Shown here one piece after another: positions 45,407 to 58,100 of a stretch of 64,000 bases of DNA. The notes under the pieces were generated by a model that searched no databases, was not told the origin of the DNA, and saw only the letters and a list, made by a program, of their open reading frames with translations. Positions within the stretch are counted from its first letter, which is position 1; the number at the start of each line of letters is the position of its first letter. The DNA is from Spirogloea muscicola. Taxonomy: Eukaryota; Streptophyta; Zygnematophyceae; Spirogloeales; Spirogloeaceae. The position numbers and the translations under genes are program-made. The stretch covers positions 2,048,775 through 2,112,774 of the forward strand of contig WELB01000002.1 in the NCBI GenBank assembly GCA_009602725.1, written 5' to 3'.

Positions 45407-47480
45407 TCAGCCGTGGTTCGCCGGCGAGTCGGACACAGACCAGCAGCCCGCACTCCAGAAGCATTCAATGTAGCCAACGCATCATCGCCATGATGTTGCA
45501 ACTCACAGGGTCCGCAACATTAAGCCGTCCAGGGCGATAAACCCACTGAAGACTGAACTGTGCCATGCACTCAGCCCATCGAGCTTGACGCCTAGTAATG
45601 CTGCTTGCTGCGTATGGACATTTGTCAACGGGCAATGATCCATGACAACTGTAAATTTCACACCTTTCAGGTAGCAACGCCAGACACGTAAGGCGTGCAG
45701 CACAGCCAGCAATTCCTGCTCGCCCGTAGTGTAGTTTGGCTCTGCAGGGATCAGCAGGCGACTCTCGATTGCCAACGGGTGACCCTCTTGCAAGAGCACG
45801 GCACCAATGCCGGTCAAAGAGCATCGCAGATGAGCTCATATGGCACGCCTTCAAGAGGAAAGGCCAGCACAGGCGGAGATGTCAGTGCCTGCTGTATTCC
45901 CTTAAAAGCCCTCTGGTATTCGGACGACCAATCCCAAGGTACGACCTTACCAGTCAGCTTCTTAAGAGGAAGTGTCAAGTCCCGACAGCCTTGTCGGAAC
46001 TTACGGAAGTAGTGTGCGAATCCCAAAAAGGAGCGCAATGTAGGTACATTCCGTGGCACAGGCCAATCCCGTACGACCTATGTCTTCTTGTTGTCGACAG
46101 ATATGCCGTCTTTGCCCACGACATGCCCAAGGTATGATCGCTCTGGCTGATGAAATGCGCACTTGGACCTTTTGGCATACAGTAAATTTTCACGCAGCAA
46201 CTGCAGCACTCGGCGCAGATGGCTCGCGTGATCCTCAAGCGATTTGCTGAACACCAGTATGTCGTTCAAGTAAACCAGCACAAAATCGTAGAGCAGGGGG
46301 CCAAAGACCCTCGACATCACCGCCTGGAACGTAGCCGGTGCATTGGTCAAACCAAAGTCAGCACCTTCAATTGAGAATGTCCAAGCGGCGTACAGAACGC
46401 CGACTTTGAAGATTTGGCAGGCGTGATACGAATTTGGTGATACCCACTTGCCAGCTCCAGGGAGCCAAACACAGTAGCCCCTGCAAGCCAATCGAACAGA
46501 TCATCTATCCAAGGCAATGGGTATCAGTTCTTGATAGTAAGCTGCTTCAAAGCCCGATATTCAATGCACAACTGTAGAGTGCCATCCTTCTTTTTGACAA
46601 AGAGGATGGGTGCTCCGTATGGCGATATTGAGATGGCTCTATGTAGCCATTCGCCAGCAGGTCTTGACCTGGGATTGCATTTCTCGAACTTCGAGAGGGC
46701 TCAGCCGGTACATGGGACGGTAAGGCGGGGGAGCACCTGGCTCCAAAGTAATTGTATGAGTCACCAACTCGGTGAGGAGGTAGACCGTCCGGAAGAGATC
46801 CGGGAAACAAATCCGCAAACTCTTCCAACAGCTTATCAAGAACCCCGCCTATGTAAATCCGCAGCATTCACACACAAGTCAGGCTCAGACTCGTCACTCA
46901 ACGCCACCATCACAAATAATGCCATCTGCACAGTGTTCTTGTGATTCAGTCGCTTCACCTGCATGGCGGACAGCAGAATGGAAGCCCCTGCCGCCAGTGG
47001 CGGTGCACAGGGAAGCCTCTTGCAAAGGACAAAGTGCCGTGCGCCACGTTGTACAGTGCAAGTTTGGCGTTCAAAATCAAGGCATGTTGCACGAAGCCAG
47101 TCACTGCCCAATGTCACATCAACTTTGGCAGTCAACTCAATGGCGTAAGAAGGCACCTCGGCTTTGTATTGCTGGATGCGAGAGGGAACCTTGCACAGGC
47201 CCAACACATCGGTTGGGTGGCCATCGGCCAATGTCACTCTAGGCAAACCATCTGCTTGCAAATTCAAGCCAGTGGAACACACCAAATTCCAATTAACGAA
47301 GGACACTGAGGCCCCTGAGTCCATGAGTATCCTGGCCGGTGCCTCAGCAACCAGCTCCCCATAAAGCATCGTGTGTCCCTCATGGTCACTGCTACCAAGG
47401 ATTGGGGTGCGAGCGACATATACCCTGACCTCTGTCGGTAAGGCCTAAGCTGTGTCGCATCAAAACTACGCCTAAGGAGC
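45407..47480 (-). mobile_element. Ty3/gypsy pol fragment, minus strand
   Basis: The minus strand holds, from high to low coordinate, an aspartic protease (about 47369-46840, with the active-site block DSGASVSFVN), reverse transcriptase (about 46490-45850) and RNase H (about 45820-45500). No LTR of its own is adjacent. The nested element at 47486-54419 interrupts its upstream side. It is broken. Confidence 0.8.
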
Positions 47481-47485
47481 CTGTG
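47481..47485. repeat. Target-site duplication CTGTG, left copy
   Basis: Identical to 54420-54424 and placed exactly at the ends of the LTR element 47486-54419. Confidence 0.8.
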
Positions 47486-50400
47486 TGTAATGTCGCCGTC
47501 CCTAATCACGTAGTTCGGGTCAGAACGTCCGGTTTGGGTTTCGGACATGGGATGTTTTGAAGACGACCCCCTCACAGTGGAACGCCAGCGCACTCCATGG
47601 TAATTACAGAAGGCCGGCGAGGCCCGCAGCGATGAGCTGCGGGCTGGGCAGCAAACGGCAGCAGCAAAGCTGTGGCGGCTGCTGCAGCGGCAGGCAGCAG
47701 CAGCAGAGCTGTGGCGGCGGTTGCGGCAGCAGGCAGCAGCAGGGCTGTGCCTCACTTGGCGTCACTGAGGAGTTCTCCTCAGTCGGACCAGTGTCTCAGT
47801 CTGACCTCGGCCTCCTACTGACAAGCGTTCCATCTGCCACCCCTCCCCTGAGGGTGACGAGGGTTACCCCCGAGGTCCTCCACCGGAGGGGCGGGCCTGA
47901 CGAATGGAGATATGAATCCAGGGGACTGGCGTGTGCTGCGCGTGGCGCGTGCCGCGCGTGGCAAGTGCCGCGCGTGGTGCGTGCCGCACGTGCCCAGGGC
48001 CTCAGCCCATACTTAGCCCATACTTAGCTATCCGTAGTGGAGCGAAGTTACCCGTACCGTTTGGGACTCCAAGACGGTTGATATGGTACGATCATGTAAG
48101 GTTACCGGCACCGTTGGCACAGTCAAACGGAGGGAACGTTACATACCTCCCCACTTATGTGTTCACGTCTGCGCGAAGAAGAAGGAAGCACTACAGGAGG
48201 TCGACCCACGGGAGAAAAGCCCGGCGGGTAGATACTGGACGACGGAGAGTAGAGGCAAGGCCTCCTGTTAGATACTCTTGAACGAGGGAAGGACAATTGG
48301 CAAGATTGACCGCAGGTTCTCATATACTTGCTCAGGCGCATAGCCTAGCCACTTGATAAGGTACTGCGGGACTTACAACACCCACGGAGAATGTAACGGT
48401 GTGACAATATCTCCTCCACTTGATACTCGTCCTCGTTTTCAAGAACGAGGGGAGCTGGGGGCGATTGGACACGGCCAACCGAAAGGTATGGCCCAAGCCG
48501 AGAGACACATGTACCGGTGTAGCGAGCTCGTATGCGACCTTGCCGACCAGGCGCACGACACGAAAGGGTCCAACCCAGTCCGGCAGCAACTTGTGCGTAC
48601 CCATAGCCCGCAATGCTAGGTGCTTAGAGCTCAAAAGCACTGGGGCACCCACGTCGAAGGACACATTTTTGCGAAGTAGATCAGCATACTGCTTTGGCCG
48701 GTGGTGAGCAGTTGTCAAGAATTGCGTAGCCCTCCGCTGAGCCTCCAGGAGGTCACCGGGAAGGCGTACTGCGGCCGGAACGCGCTCCGGCCTCCCCACC
48801 TGCAAAGGTGATCGGGGGTGCTGACAGACAGGAAGAAGGGTGTATGTTGGTAGGCATGAAAGGCGTTATTCACAGCATACTCGCTGGAGCAAGGTTCTCG
48901 TCCCAGTCAGCATGACTGAGGTTTACAGAAAGCCTTAGCATGTGTGCCAGAATATGCTTCAACCTTACAGTCTGACCGTCTAACTGCGGGTGGAAAGCTG
49001 TGGACATGGAGTGCTTGTGCCAAGAAGCCTGCACACTTCGTTCCAGAAGTGACCCGTGAAGCGAGGATCGCGGTCAGACGATCCGCTCGGGTACTCCGTG
49101 CAAGTTCCATACTCGGTCCACAGACATGCCAGCAAACCGGCAGGCTTAGGAGAGCTTGCCTAACCACGCTGGCAGATGGCGCAAGTCTTCACAAAGACTC
49201 TACTGGGATTTACAAGCCCGGCCACCATAAGAGAAGCTTGATAGCTTTCCTTGTCTTTCCAATACCGAAGTGACCACTATACGCAGGCGCATGCGTCTCT
49301 TGCATGATACAAGTGCGCAAGGCATTGCAGATGGGCACCACAATGGCGTCACCTCGCTACCAGAAGCCTTGGTCACATACTACAATGCGTGATTTGGTTG
49401 CTCCTGCAAAGCAAGGGTCTGTGCCATACCCATCATCAGAGCACGCACATACAGCTCAGAGAGGTTGGTGGTTCACTGCCGAGCGGCCTCAAGGGTAGGC
49501 TGCACGTCTGCGGTCTGAGCCCTTGTGGCACACAAGACAGGCGCCACAGCAGCCCTTCCAATGTTGCAGCCACTGGGTCCGCAGCACTGTTACTTTCAGG
49601 TGGTACACCCCTGAAATGGACCAGTACCTTACTACCAACTCACCAAGCTTGACGCCTGCTCAATTGCTGCTGTGTGTGAAAAGTCGACTGGCTAAAGCCC
49701 GTTACAACCATAGATTTAGCCCCCTTGAGATAGCAACGCCACACACGGAGGGCGTGCACAACAGCAAGGAGCTCCCCCCGTAGTTGAGTTGCGCCCTGCA
49801 GGACTGAGCAGGCGAGTCTCAAACGCGACGGGGAGACCCTCCTGCAAGATAACGGCAAATGCTGATCAAAGAGGCGTCACACATCATATGACTACAATGG
49901 AGGCGCCCTCTCTAGGCAAGGCCCAAAGAGGTGGGAATACTAGAACCCATTCTGGAATTTCCTCAAATGCCCGCGGGCATTTGGACGTCCACCCCAGGGT
50001 ACGTTCTTACGAGAGAGCGTCGTAAGAGGTTCTGTCATACTTCCGTGTCCTTGCAGGAATCCTGACAGGAACGGGGATACTGCGAATATTTGAAGGATCG
50101 CAACTGCGGCACATTCCGTGGCACTTAGCCATCCTTACGTCAACCTCTGCAGACAGATGCAGCATGACTTGATCACTGCTTTTGGGGTTGACGCAAACGC
50201 CGTCTTTGCCCACAGCATTCCCAAATACTGGTTACGTACACATTGCATACAAATGATTTCACGTCGCAAAAGCAGCACGAGCTGCAGGTGAAATACTGAT
50301 CTTCGGGTGTGACAAAAGCGGACAGGTGCACCATACTGCGACTGAGGGGGCTCACTATGCCCGTATTCAAACGAGTCCGCCACTTGGGAGTGCATCTCTC

Positions 50401-51034
50401 AACACTCGAGAGTACTCAATCGATACGGAGGCCAGACGTCTTTGAGCCACTTCGGAGGAGGAGGCACCCGTCCAGAGGAGTTGGGGACATGCATCCAACT
50501 ACTTCGGTGACTGATTGTCAAAAGCCGCACCAGGTGAGGCATTCACACATACCACAGAATCAGGGGGAGACTCATTACACATCATCAAAATCAGATTCAC
50601 AGCCGAAGCTGGCTGCGTGTGAAGGTGTAGCCGCAACGACAGCTGTTGGTCGCAGAGTGCAAAGATGCTGTTCCAAAGCATCCCCTTAAGTCAACCCTTT
50701 GGCATCAAGGACGGAGACAAGCACTCCCCCGGAGTACTCTGATGCACCAGCCAGCTGCAGGCTGTTCAATGCCCAGCAGCTACGAGTGCACAGGGTTACT
50801 CAGCAATTAGCTGGGCTAATGGTCCAACTCTCGCTTACCAGCAATATGGCCAACGTTACAGGCCACTCGGGCAGGACACTGTGACCGACATGATCTTGAC
50901 CATGCCCGCGAACTGTGGCATGACACGTGGTCATCACAAGGGGTAAACCGGCGAAAAATCGACCAAGCAGTGGCTGCAGAGGGCGTTGGCAACATCTGCC
51001 AAGCTTGGCTCCGCAAGCTCACTCAAGCCATAGC

Positions 51035-51956
51035 TGTGACGTTCTGATCTCTATTGACACAGTTGGGGTTTAGGACGTCCTTATTGGTTTAGGTCGCTGG
51101 GGTTTAGAGACAAACCCCCAGCACAGTGAAGCACCACATTCTCACGCAGCGGAATACCTTGCCCTGAGGCGCCGCCGACAGGCAGCGACTCACCTCTCGG
51201 TACAAGCTAGCAACTGTCCCCAAAAGGAGCAGCCTAAATCTATGCTGCTGCCAGTGATCTTGATGTGCCCATGTCAAGCAAAGGTTGAACAATTACAGTG
51301 CACCCATAGGATGTCGGGCCCGCCTTCTCGAAGGTGGGCCTCGAGGCGAGCCTCCCAGAGATCCCTGGGGAGGGTGGCACGTGAAGCACTATAAGTAGGG
51401 CTGAGACCAACCTGAAGGCACCCGGTCCAAGTTAGCGAAGCCCACGCGAGAGAGAGGCACGCAGCCCTGCTGCCGCCTGCTGCCGCAGCTCGTCCACGCA
51501 GGCCTGGTGCCTCCTGCTGCTGCAGCCCGACACCGCAACCCGTCCCTGTGGGTCTTCATCGGCTCTTCTGAAGTAGACTGACAAGGGAGATACGATCGTA
51601 AGAGCGGCGGCGCCGCCATGCGCGAAGTGGTGCCGCCCTGCACGGCGCCGCCTTGCGCGGCGCCGCGCCTCCAGGACCGTCACAGCACCAAACGCGTCAC
51701 AAGCATATCACTACGAGTCCGGCGGCACCGCCGGGTAGCCGGCGGTGCGGCGGCCATGCCGCCAGGCGGCTGGCGGCCATGCCGCCGGCGGCCCAGCGGC
51801 CATGCGGCGCAAGCTCCGGCGAGCCGCGGCGAACTGCGCGTCACTGTCGCGCGTCGTCCACGTCTTGCACGCCAGCGATACTGGGGCCGCGCGCCGTTAC
51901 TACGCGTTAGCGTTCAACCCAAGCTTAAACGGCACGTAACGGGTGGGGACGTTACA
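51035..51956 (-). mobile_element. Solo LTR, type D, with internal inversion
   Basis: Perfect duplications ATAGC flank it at 51030-51034 and 51957-51961. Its outer parts read as a minus-strand type-D LTR, but the middle (about 51314-51581, from TGTCGGGCCCGCC to GTAGACTG) reads on the plus strand, as seen by comparison with 32500-32760. About 65 bases unlike the type-D LTR lie at one inversion edge. It is nested inside the gag-side half of the element 47486-54419. Confidence 0.85.
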
Positions 51957-53636
51957 ATAGCTGTGACATCACATTATCAACAGCTGCAGAGAGTCAAGGA
52001 CTTCGCCTGGAAGTAGGTGACACTGAAGTGCGACTGACCAGGGCCCAAGGCATTGAGGTGAATGAAGTTGGCGGACAGTCACATTCCTCATCGCACTTAC
52101 TGCCAAGCACCATACTGCCAGCTCTTGGAGTGTGCACTCAGCACAAACCAGGGTGAGGGCGCACCAGCCGCCAACACCTGAGGTACGGCAAGGTGAGGAC
52201 CAAAGCAGGGAACACCCATGCCGAGGCATCACACAATACCGATCTCACCACGTAGTCCACGACGTCCATGGCGCACAGTTACATTTAGGCGAGCTTAGAG
52301 CGGGTTAGAACACACCAGGGCCCATGTTTCACACATTAGAAAAATGGGTACTGGCCAGCTCTTGTTACACAGCAGCACAGCCGATAGCTGATATACAAGC
52401 AATGTCGTTACTGGTGGTGGAACACAAGCCACTTGTCACCGAGCGACGGATATCAAAGTTGGCGAGAACGAACAAATCGTTGAGCGCTCAGGGCGCAGTG
52501 GCACACAAGCGACATGTTGCCCAGATACTTGCCAAGTCAATGGCATTCTGTACATAAGGTCAGTGAGCTTGGAAGAAGTTCCCAATATCATGAGATCCCC
52601 CGGGGTGGACTTTTTCACCAGAGCCTGCCACGAGGCAGATACCCACACAGAGAGGTGGTCACATTCCAACGCGCGATGTGAAGGGATTGCCGTACAAGCA
52701 AGCCATACCACTATCTCAAAGCCAGGTGTTGAGGGTGCTCCTCTTTGCTTTCCTAGCCAACACGGCAGGTGGAGACGACTGGGCACGTTCAGTTAGAACC
52801 ATTACTGTTGCTGCCACCCAGCAACAGCAACAGGTAGACATGGCTGGTACAGACGGCTGAACACACCCAGTAGTGATGATTGGGTGCAGCAGGTGGAGAC
52901 GGTTAGGGACATCCAACCAGAGCTCTGGGCAGCCTCATACTGCTCCATCAAGCGCACAACGTGCTGCACCTCCTTGGAATCGGACATCCAGGGATGGCGA
53001 CTGGAGCCCCGACAGCTCATCAAAGCACTTCCTCGACCTTAGCAGGTTGAACAGCCGGCAAAGGGGAATTAGGTGGCGCTCTTGAGTCCGACTGAATGCC
53101 CTTTACATCAACACACTGAGGGATTATGTCAGTGGCGGGTATAAAGCTTATCTGCTAAATCAATACTACCACGGTGATACTGAGCCAGGCCCGTGCACAA
53201 GGCAAGCAATGCAAATGGTAGCCCGCCAAATCATACCCCCAAACAGCTAAGCTGTTAAAGCAGACTGAGGGAGGGCACCGGGCAAGAGTAAGGACCAGCG
53301 CCTGGCCGACCGTCAGATTGCCGCCCATGTGCGGCACCGGGTGCTATGCCGTGCATCATAGGCCAGCTACACACCGGGCACGGGTGGTTACGCAGGCGAA
53401 TTGACCAGGCAATGAAGATTGCCGCCAGGAAGAAGAGCCAGTCGGCATCTTAAGAACCCGGTGCGTGGATGTCGAAGGCAAAAAGGTGGCGCAATTGCTG
53501 CTTCGTTGATGACAGCTCCACGTCCATACTGCTAAAAGTTTGACTCGAAAGACAAAAATTGGTCCAGAATACCGAGGGATCCTCGCACTGTCAACAGTAA
53601 AACACAGCTCTTACATGACTGGCTAGATGCGATAAC

Positions 53637-53648
53637 TCCTCTGATACC
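53637..53648 (-). promoter_or_regulatory. Primer-binding site, initiator-Met tRNA type
   Basis: The minus strand reads TGGTATCAGAGG two bases inside the upstream LTR. TGGTATCAGAG is the classic plant retrotransposon primer-binding site for initiator-Met tRNA. A related sequence lies at 36001-36013 and a degenerate one follows the LTR end at 55106. Confidence 0.85.
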
Positions 53649-54419
53649 AATGTAACGTCCCTGTCCTTAATCACGAAGTCAGGGTCAGAACGTCCTGTTT
53701 GGATTTCGGACATAGGTTGTTTTGGAGACAACCCCCTTACAGAGTGGAACGCTGACGCACACAGCGCACACAGACGCGCACATAGCGCAGCGAAAGTCTT
53801 ACCCTGAAGCACCGCCGGAAGATGGCGACTCGACCGAGGGTCAGCAGCTGTCCCTGCAAGGGGTGCAGCCATAAATAGTACTTACAGAGAGCCGGCGAGG
53901 CCCGCAGCGATGAGCTGCGGGCTGGGCACAGCAGGCAGCAGCAGCAGAGCTGTGGCGGCAGCTGCAGCGGCAGGCAGCAGCAGCAGAGCTGTGGCGGCGG
54001 CTGCGGCAGCAGGCAAAAGCAGGGCTGCCTGTCTTGGCGTTATTGGTCCGACTGAGGAGTCTGACTTCGTCCTCCTACTGATAAGCGTTCCATCTGCCAC
54101 CCCTCCCCTGAGGGTGTGACGAGGTTTGCCCCCAAGGTCCTCCCTCGGAGGGGCGGGCCTGACGGATAAGGATACGAATCCCGGGGGCTGGCGCGTGCTG
54201 CGCGTGGCGCGTGCCGCCCATGGCAGTGCCGCGCATGGCGCGTGCCGCACGTGGCGCGTGCTGCACGTGCCCAGGGCCTCAGCCCATACTTGGCCCATAC
54301 TTACTTATACGTAGTGGAGCGAAGTTACCTGTACCGATTGGGACTCCAAAACGGTAGATCAGTACGATCATGTAAGGTTACCGGCACCGTCGGCACAGTC
54401 AAACGGAGGGAACGTTACA

Positions 54420-54424
54420 CTGTG
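54420..54424. repeat. Target-site duplication CTGTG, right copy
   Basis: Partner of 47481-47485. Together they fix the outer limits of the nested element. Confidence 0.8.
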
Positions 54425-54449
54425 TCCCGCCTCGTGCGAGCACAACAGC

Positions 54450-55106
54450 TGTAACATCCCCTGTTTGGGAGAATCAAACGGTACCGGTAAGCGGCTTTAC
54501 GCTCGGCTTCACACGCGCCACACGCCAGTCACGCGCTTCCCGCGCCAGTCAGGCGCGGCACGAGCCAGTCCCCAGGACTCGTGTACCATTCGTCAGGCTC
54601 GCGCCACGCGAGCCCGCACCTTGCGCGTCACGCGCCAGTTGTAACCCCATTGTGCGGGTCCGCTCCTCCAAGGGCCAGACCTCGGGGCTACCCTCATCAC
54701 ACCCTCCGGGAAGGGGTGGCAGATGGAACGCTATGAGTAGTAGGCCGAGGCCAGACTCCTCAGTCGGACCAGTGACGCACGCCCAGAGAGAGGCACAGTC
54801 CTGCTTGCCTGCTGCCGCAGCCCCCGCCCCAGCCCTGCTGCTGCCGTCTGCTGCCCAGCCCGTCGCCGCAGCCTGTCGTTGCGGACATCGCCGGCTCTCT
54901 GTAAGTGCCATGGTTGCGCCCCATTTGAGGACAGCTACTAAACCAGACCCTCCGTAGAGTCGCCGCCTTCTGGCGATGCCTCAGGGTAAGACTTCGGCTT
55001 TGCTATGTGATGCACGTGTGTGTGCCGTGTGCGCTGGCGCTCTAGGTCTGAACTCAATAAGGACATACTAACCCCTAATTGCGTGTATAGGGATCAGGAC
55101 GTCACA
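54450..55106 (+). repeat. Upstream LTR of the 54450-60997 element
   Basis: TGTAACATCCCC to GACGTCACA. It carries the shared donor-like GTAAGT at 54901-54906 and a TCAATAAGGACATAC poly(A)-like region near the end. Confidence 0.8.
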
Positions 55107-58100
55107 TTTCGTATAAGAGGAATCCTTGCATCTGGCTAGCCTCGTACTTCTGTCGTGAAACGACTGACCATGCAAGGTTCCTTCTGATGCTCTGCCACTG
55201 ACTAATCTGTTGTGACTTGCCAGCCCTTGCCAGAGTACCCGTGGATCTGCATCGGCTGGCTCAATGATGCTGTGAAAACTCGCCCCCTGCATCCACCCAT
55301 CCGGGTCGGCCAATGTCAAGTGGTCCTCCACCCCGGCGGCAATCGCAATTGCCAGGTCAGTATCTCGCCTGCGTAACCACTTGCGGTTGGCGGATTGCCT
55401 GTCGTCATGACAAGGAGGTGAAACCGACCGCGATGGGCGGCGAAATCGGAGGATGTGCCAGAAACTGGTCCGTACTCCAGTCCAGGCCCCTCCTTCAGAT
55501 GCTCCTGCTGCTTCGCGTTTTAGGGGTATGACTTGCGCGCTACCATGATAGCTTTGCTTGCCTGGGGCACCAGCTTGCTCAGCAACATATTGTGGTATTG
55601 TCTCGGCGGTTTGTCTTATGCCAACCACGGACTCGATCCCTCAAGTGTGTTGGTGTAAAGGCATGATTCGCTGACTCGAGTGTGCAACCTAGTCCTCCTC
55701 CGCCGGCAGTACCACCGGCCGAGATCGAGGAGATGGTGAATGAGATGGCGGAGCTCCAAGCGCCCGGCGCGAACGGCCTGACATCCACCGAGGCGCGGCG
55801 TCTTGAGCGCCTCAGTGAGCAAGTAGAGGCTGCAATCCCGAGTGGGGATCTGCTGGTGAACCCCGTGTTGGGGGTGTTATGCGAAGAGGTGCGGTGCGAA
55901 CGCTGATTGCCCGTATGTGCGCGGGTGAGCAGCGGGTTTGCCGCCTCAAGGTGACAGTAAGCCACGGCGCGCGGCTGGGCGTGTCCGGCCGTGCCAGCCT
56001 GCCAAGTATGATGTGCAGAGCAGCCTCGCCGCCTGGCTCCGCGAGTTGATCGTCTGATTCGTGCTGTGTGAAACACCTGTACCATAACGTGTGGGGATCG
56101 CGACCCCGTACTCCACGGCGGATCCCGCAAGTGTTTGGGAATCCACGAAGTCGTCCTCCCACTTCAGAGTGTCTGATCACTTAGATTTCCTTCACCCGCT
56201 CACTCACCGTCCAGTACGGAAAGGTGCGTGCGGAGCTCAATGCCCGCAGTATTGTCGACGTCATTCGCATAGTGGGCAATGACTTCGAGGATTAAGTACG
56301 CGTATTGATTCGTTGTTGATGGAATGAGGCACGATGGACGCCAAACATGAAATGGAACGCTCAAGGCGGGTATTCCGCATTGCGTGGCAGTGTTGTCCTA
56401 GTTGGACAAAATCACGTTTGAAGCTGTGTCATCCCCAATTTATCTACAACGCTGCGTCATGATTTGGCAACGGCTTTCTTGTGGGTAACAAGCGGCGTGT
56501 GCGCCACTGTGTCCTTGCTTGGCGCTAAAAGATTTGTGCGTTCTCGGCAATGTTGTGATCGTCGCTTGTGTTTCACGAGGACGCCCCTTATGTGACAGCT
56601 ATCGGCTGTGCTGTTAGTCAGCACGGGCTAGCCGGGACCCATCAGTCTCGTGCAACTTGGGTATGGTGTGGTATAACCCAACCCAAGCTGGCCTAGCTGT
56701 GGCTCTGTGCCCGTGGAAGTTGTGGACTTTGTCGTGAGATCGGCACAGTTCGATGCCTCGGCATGGGTGAACCCTGTTGGAATACTCACCTTGTCGTATC
56801 TCCGTTGTTGGCGGCTGGTCCGCCCTCACCCTGGTTTGTGCATTGGCACAGTCCATGACGTACTGGAAGTGCTATGGTGCTTTTGCACTGTAGTGAGATA
56901 AGGAATGTGCCTGGCCGCCATCCTTATTGACCTAGAGGCGTGTGTGGCCCTGGTCAGAAGCACCTCAGTGTTATCTACTTCCAGTGCAAGTCCATGGCTC
57001 TCCAAAGCTGTTAATGATATTATCACGGCTACGGGCTAAGTGGGTGTGCTGACGCAGGGTTGACGAATGTTGTCAATGCCCCCTGCAGCACCCGCTGCCT
57101 GGAACTCTCTTCGCTTCCTTACTCTCTGCGGCGCCTACGTATCAAGCCACGTGAATCGGGTATGGAAGAGACCAGGTGTGGCTCTGTGTCCTGCTCGAGT
57201 GGTCTGTCTGTAAGCCATTATGCTGAGTAGTGAAGATTGCGCCATTGGCCCAGCTATGTGCCTGGATATCTTTGTGCACTTGAGAGTGTGAGCTGCCGGT
57301 AGATGATGCCTTCAGCTGGCTGGTGCAGTTTGTGTACTCTGGGTGAATCTTCGCTCATCTCTGCCTTTGACTGTCAAAGAGTTGACTTGTGTGGGATTGC
57401 TCTGACCAGCATCCTGACAAGCCGAGCCGGAAGGCCGTATTTGAAGATGTACTCTCACATGGTTCCAGCTTTGGCTGAGTATCTCATTGTGATGATGCGC
57501 ACAGAGTCTCCCCCTGATTCTGCGAGTGTTGGTCTCAACATGGTGTGACTCTTGACAGCAGTCGTGCGGTGCACCCATCCTCTTCGTTGTGAAGTAGGCT
57601 GGAGTCTTCGGACGTGCATCGAGTTTGAGCTCTGAACAAGCTCACTGTCAAGATAACATACCTTTTGCTTATCTTCGATGAGATGTGAAATCATCTTTTG
57701 GGAGCTCACGCGTATAGCTCCCCCGCTTTGCAAAGTGGTGATGACCATTTGCCTCTCACACCTGAGGAAGTCCCGTATTTAGCTTGTTTTAGGCCGCTCG
57801 GCTACTTCTGACGCAAGATGCTCCGTTTTGATTTTACCAGAGCACTTGCCACGCGTCAGGTTGTGATTTAAAATCTCTTTGGCCCCCTACAGTGTGACTC
57901 TGTGCTGGTTTACTTGATGGCAGACTGGTGTTTCAGTTCAGTCAAACAGCTTAGGAGAACACCTGAGGATCACGTACTGCACCTGCAGCATGTACTGCAG
58001 TTGCTGCGTGCAAATCAACCATATACCAACTATGTGTATAACCAGCCGGAACATACACAGGGCATGTTGTGAACAAAGACAGTCGCGTGAACCCCACCAG

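Larger units (their letters stand above)
47486..54419 (-). mobile_element. Ty3/gypsy chromovirus with both LTRs and target duplication, minus strand
   Basis: Type-B LTRs lie at 47486-48143 (downstream) and 53651-54419 (upstream). Perfect 5-base duplications CTGTG flank the whole at 47481-47485 and 54420-54424. A primer-binding site complementary to initiator-Met tRNA follows the upstream LTR (53637-53648), and a polypurine tract precedes the downstream one (48144-48156). Integrase and chromodomain-type parts lie at about 48330-49170, RNase H and reverse transcriptase at about 49500-50500, protease-like at about 50250-50700 and gag at about 52000-53600. It carries many breaks and a type-D solo LTR is nested in it. 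The differing LTRs indicate an old insertion. Confidence 0.85.
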
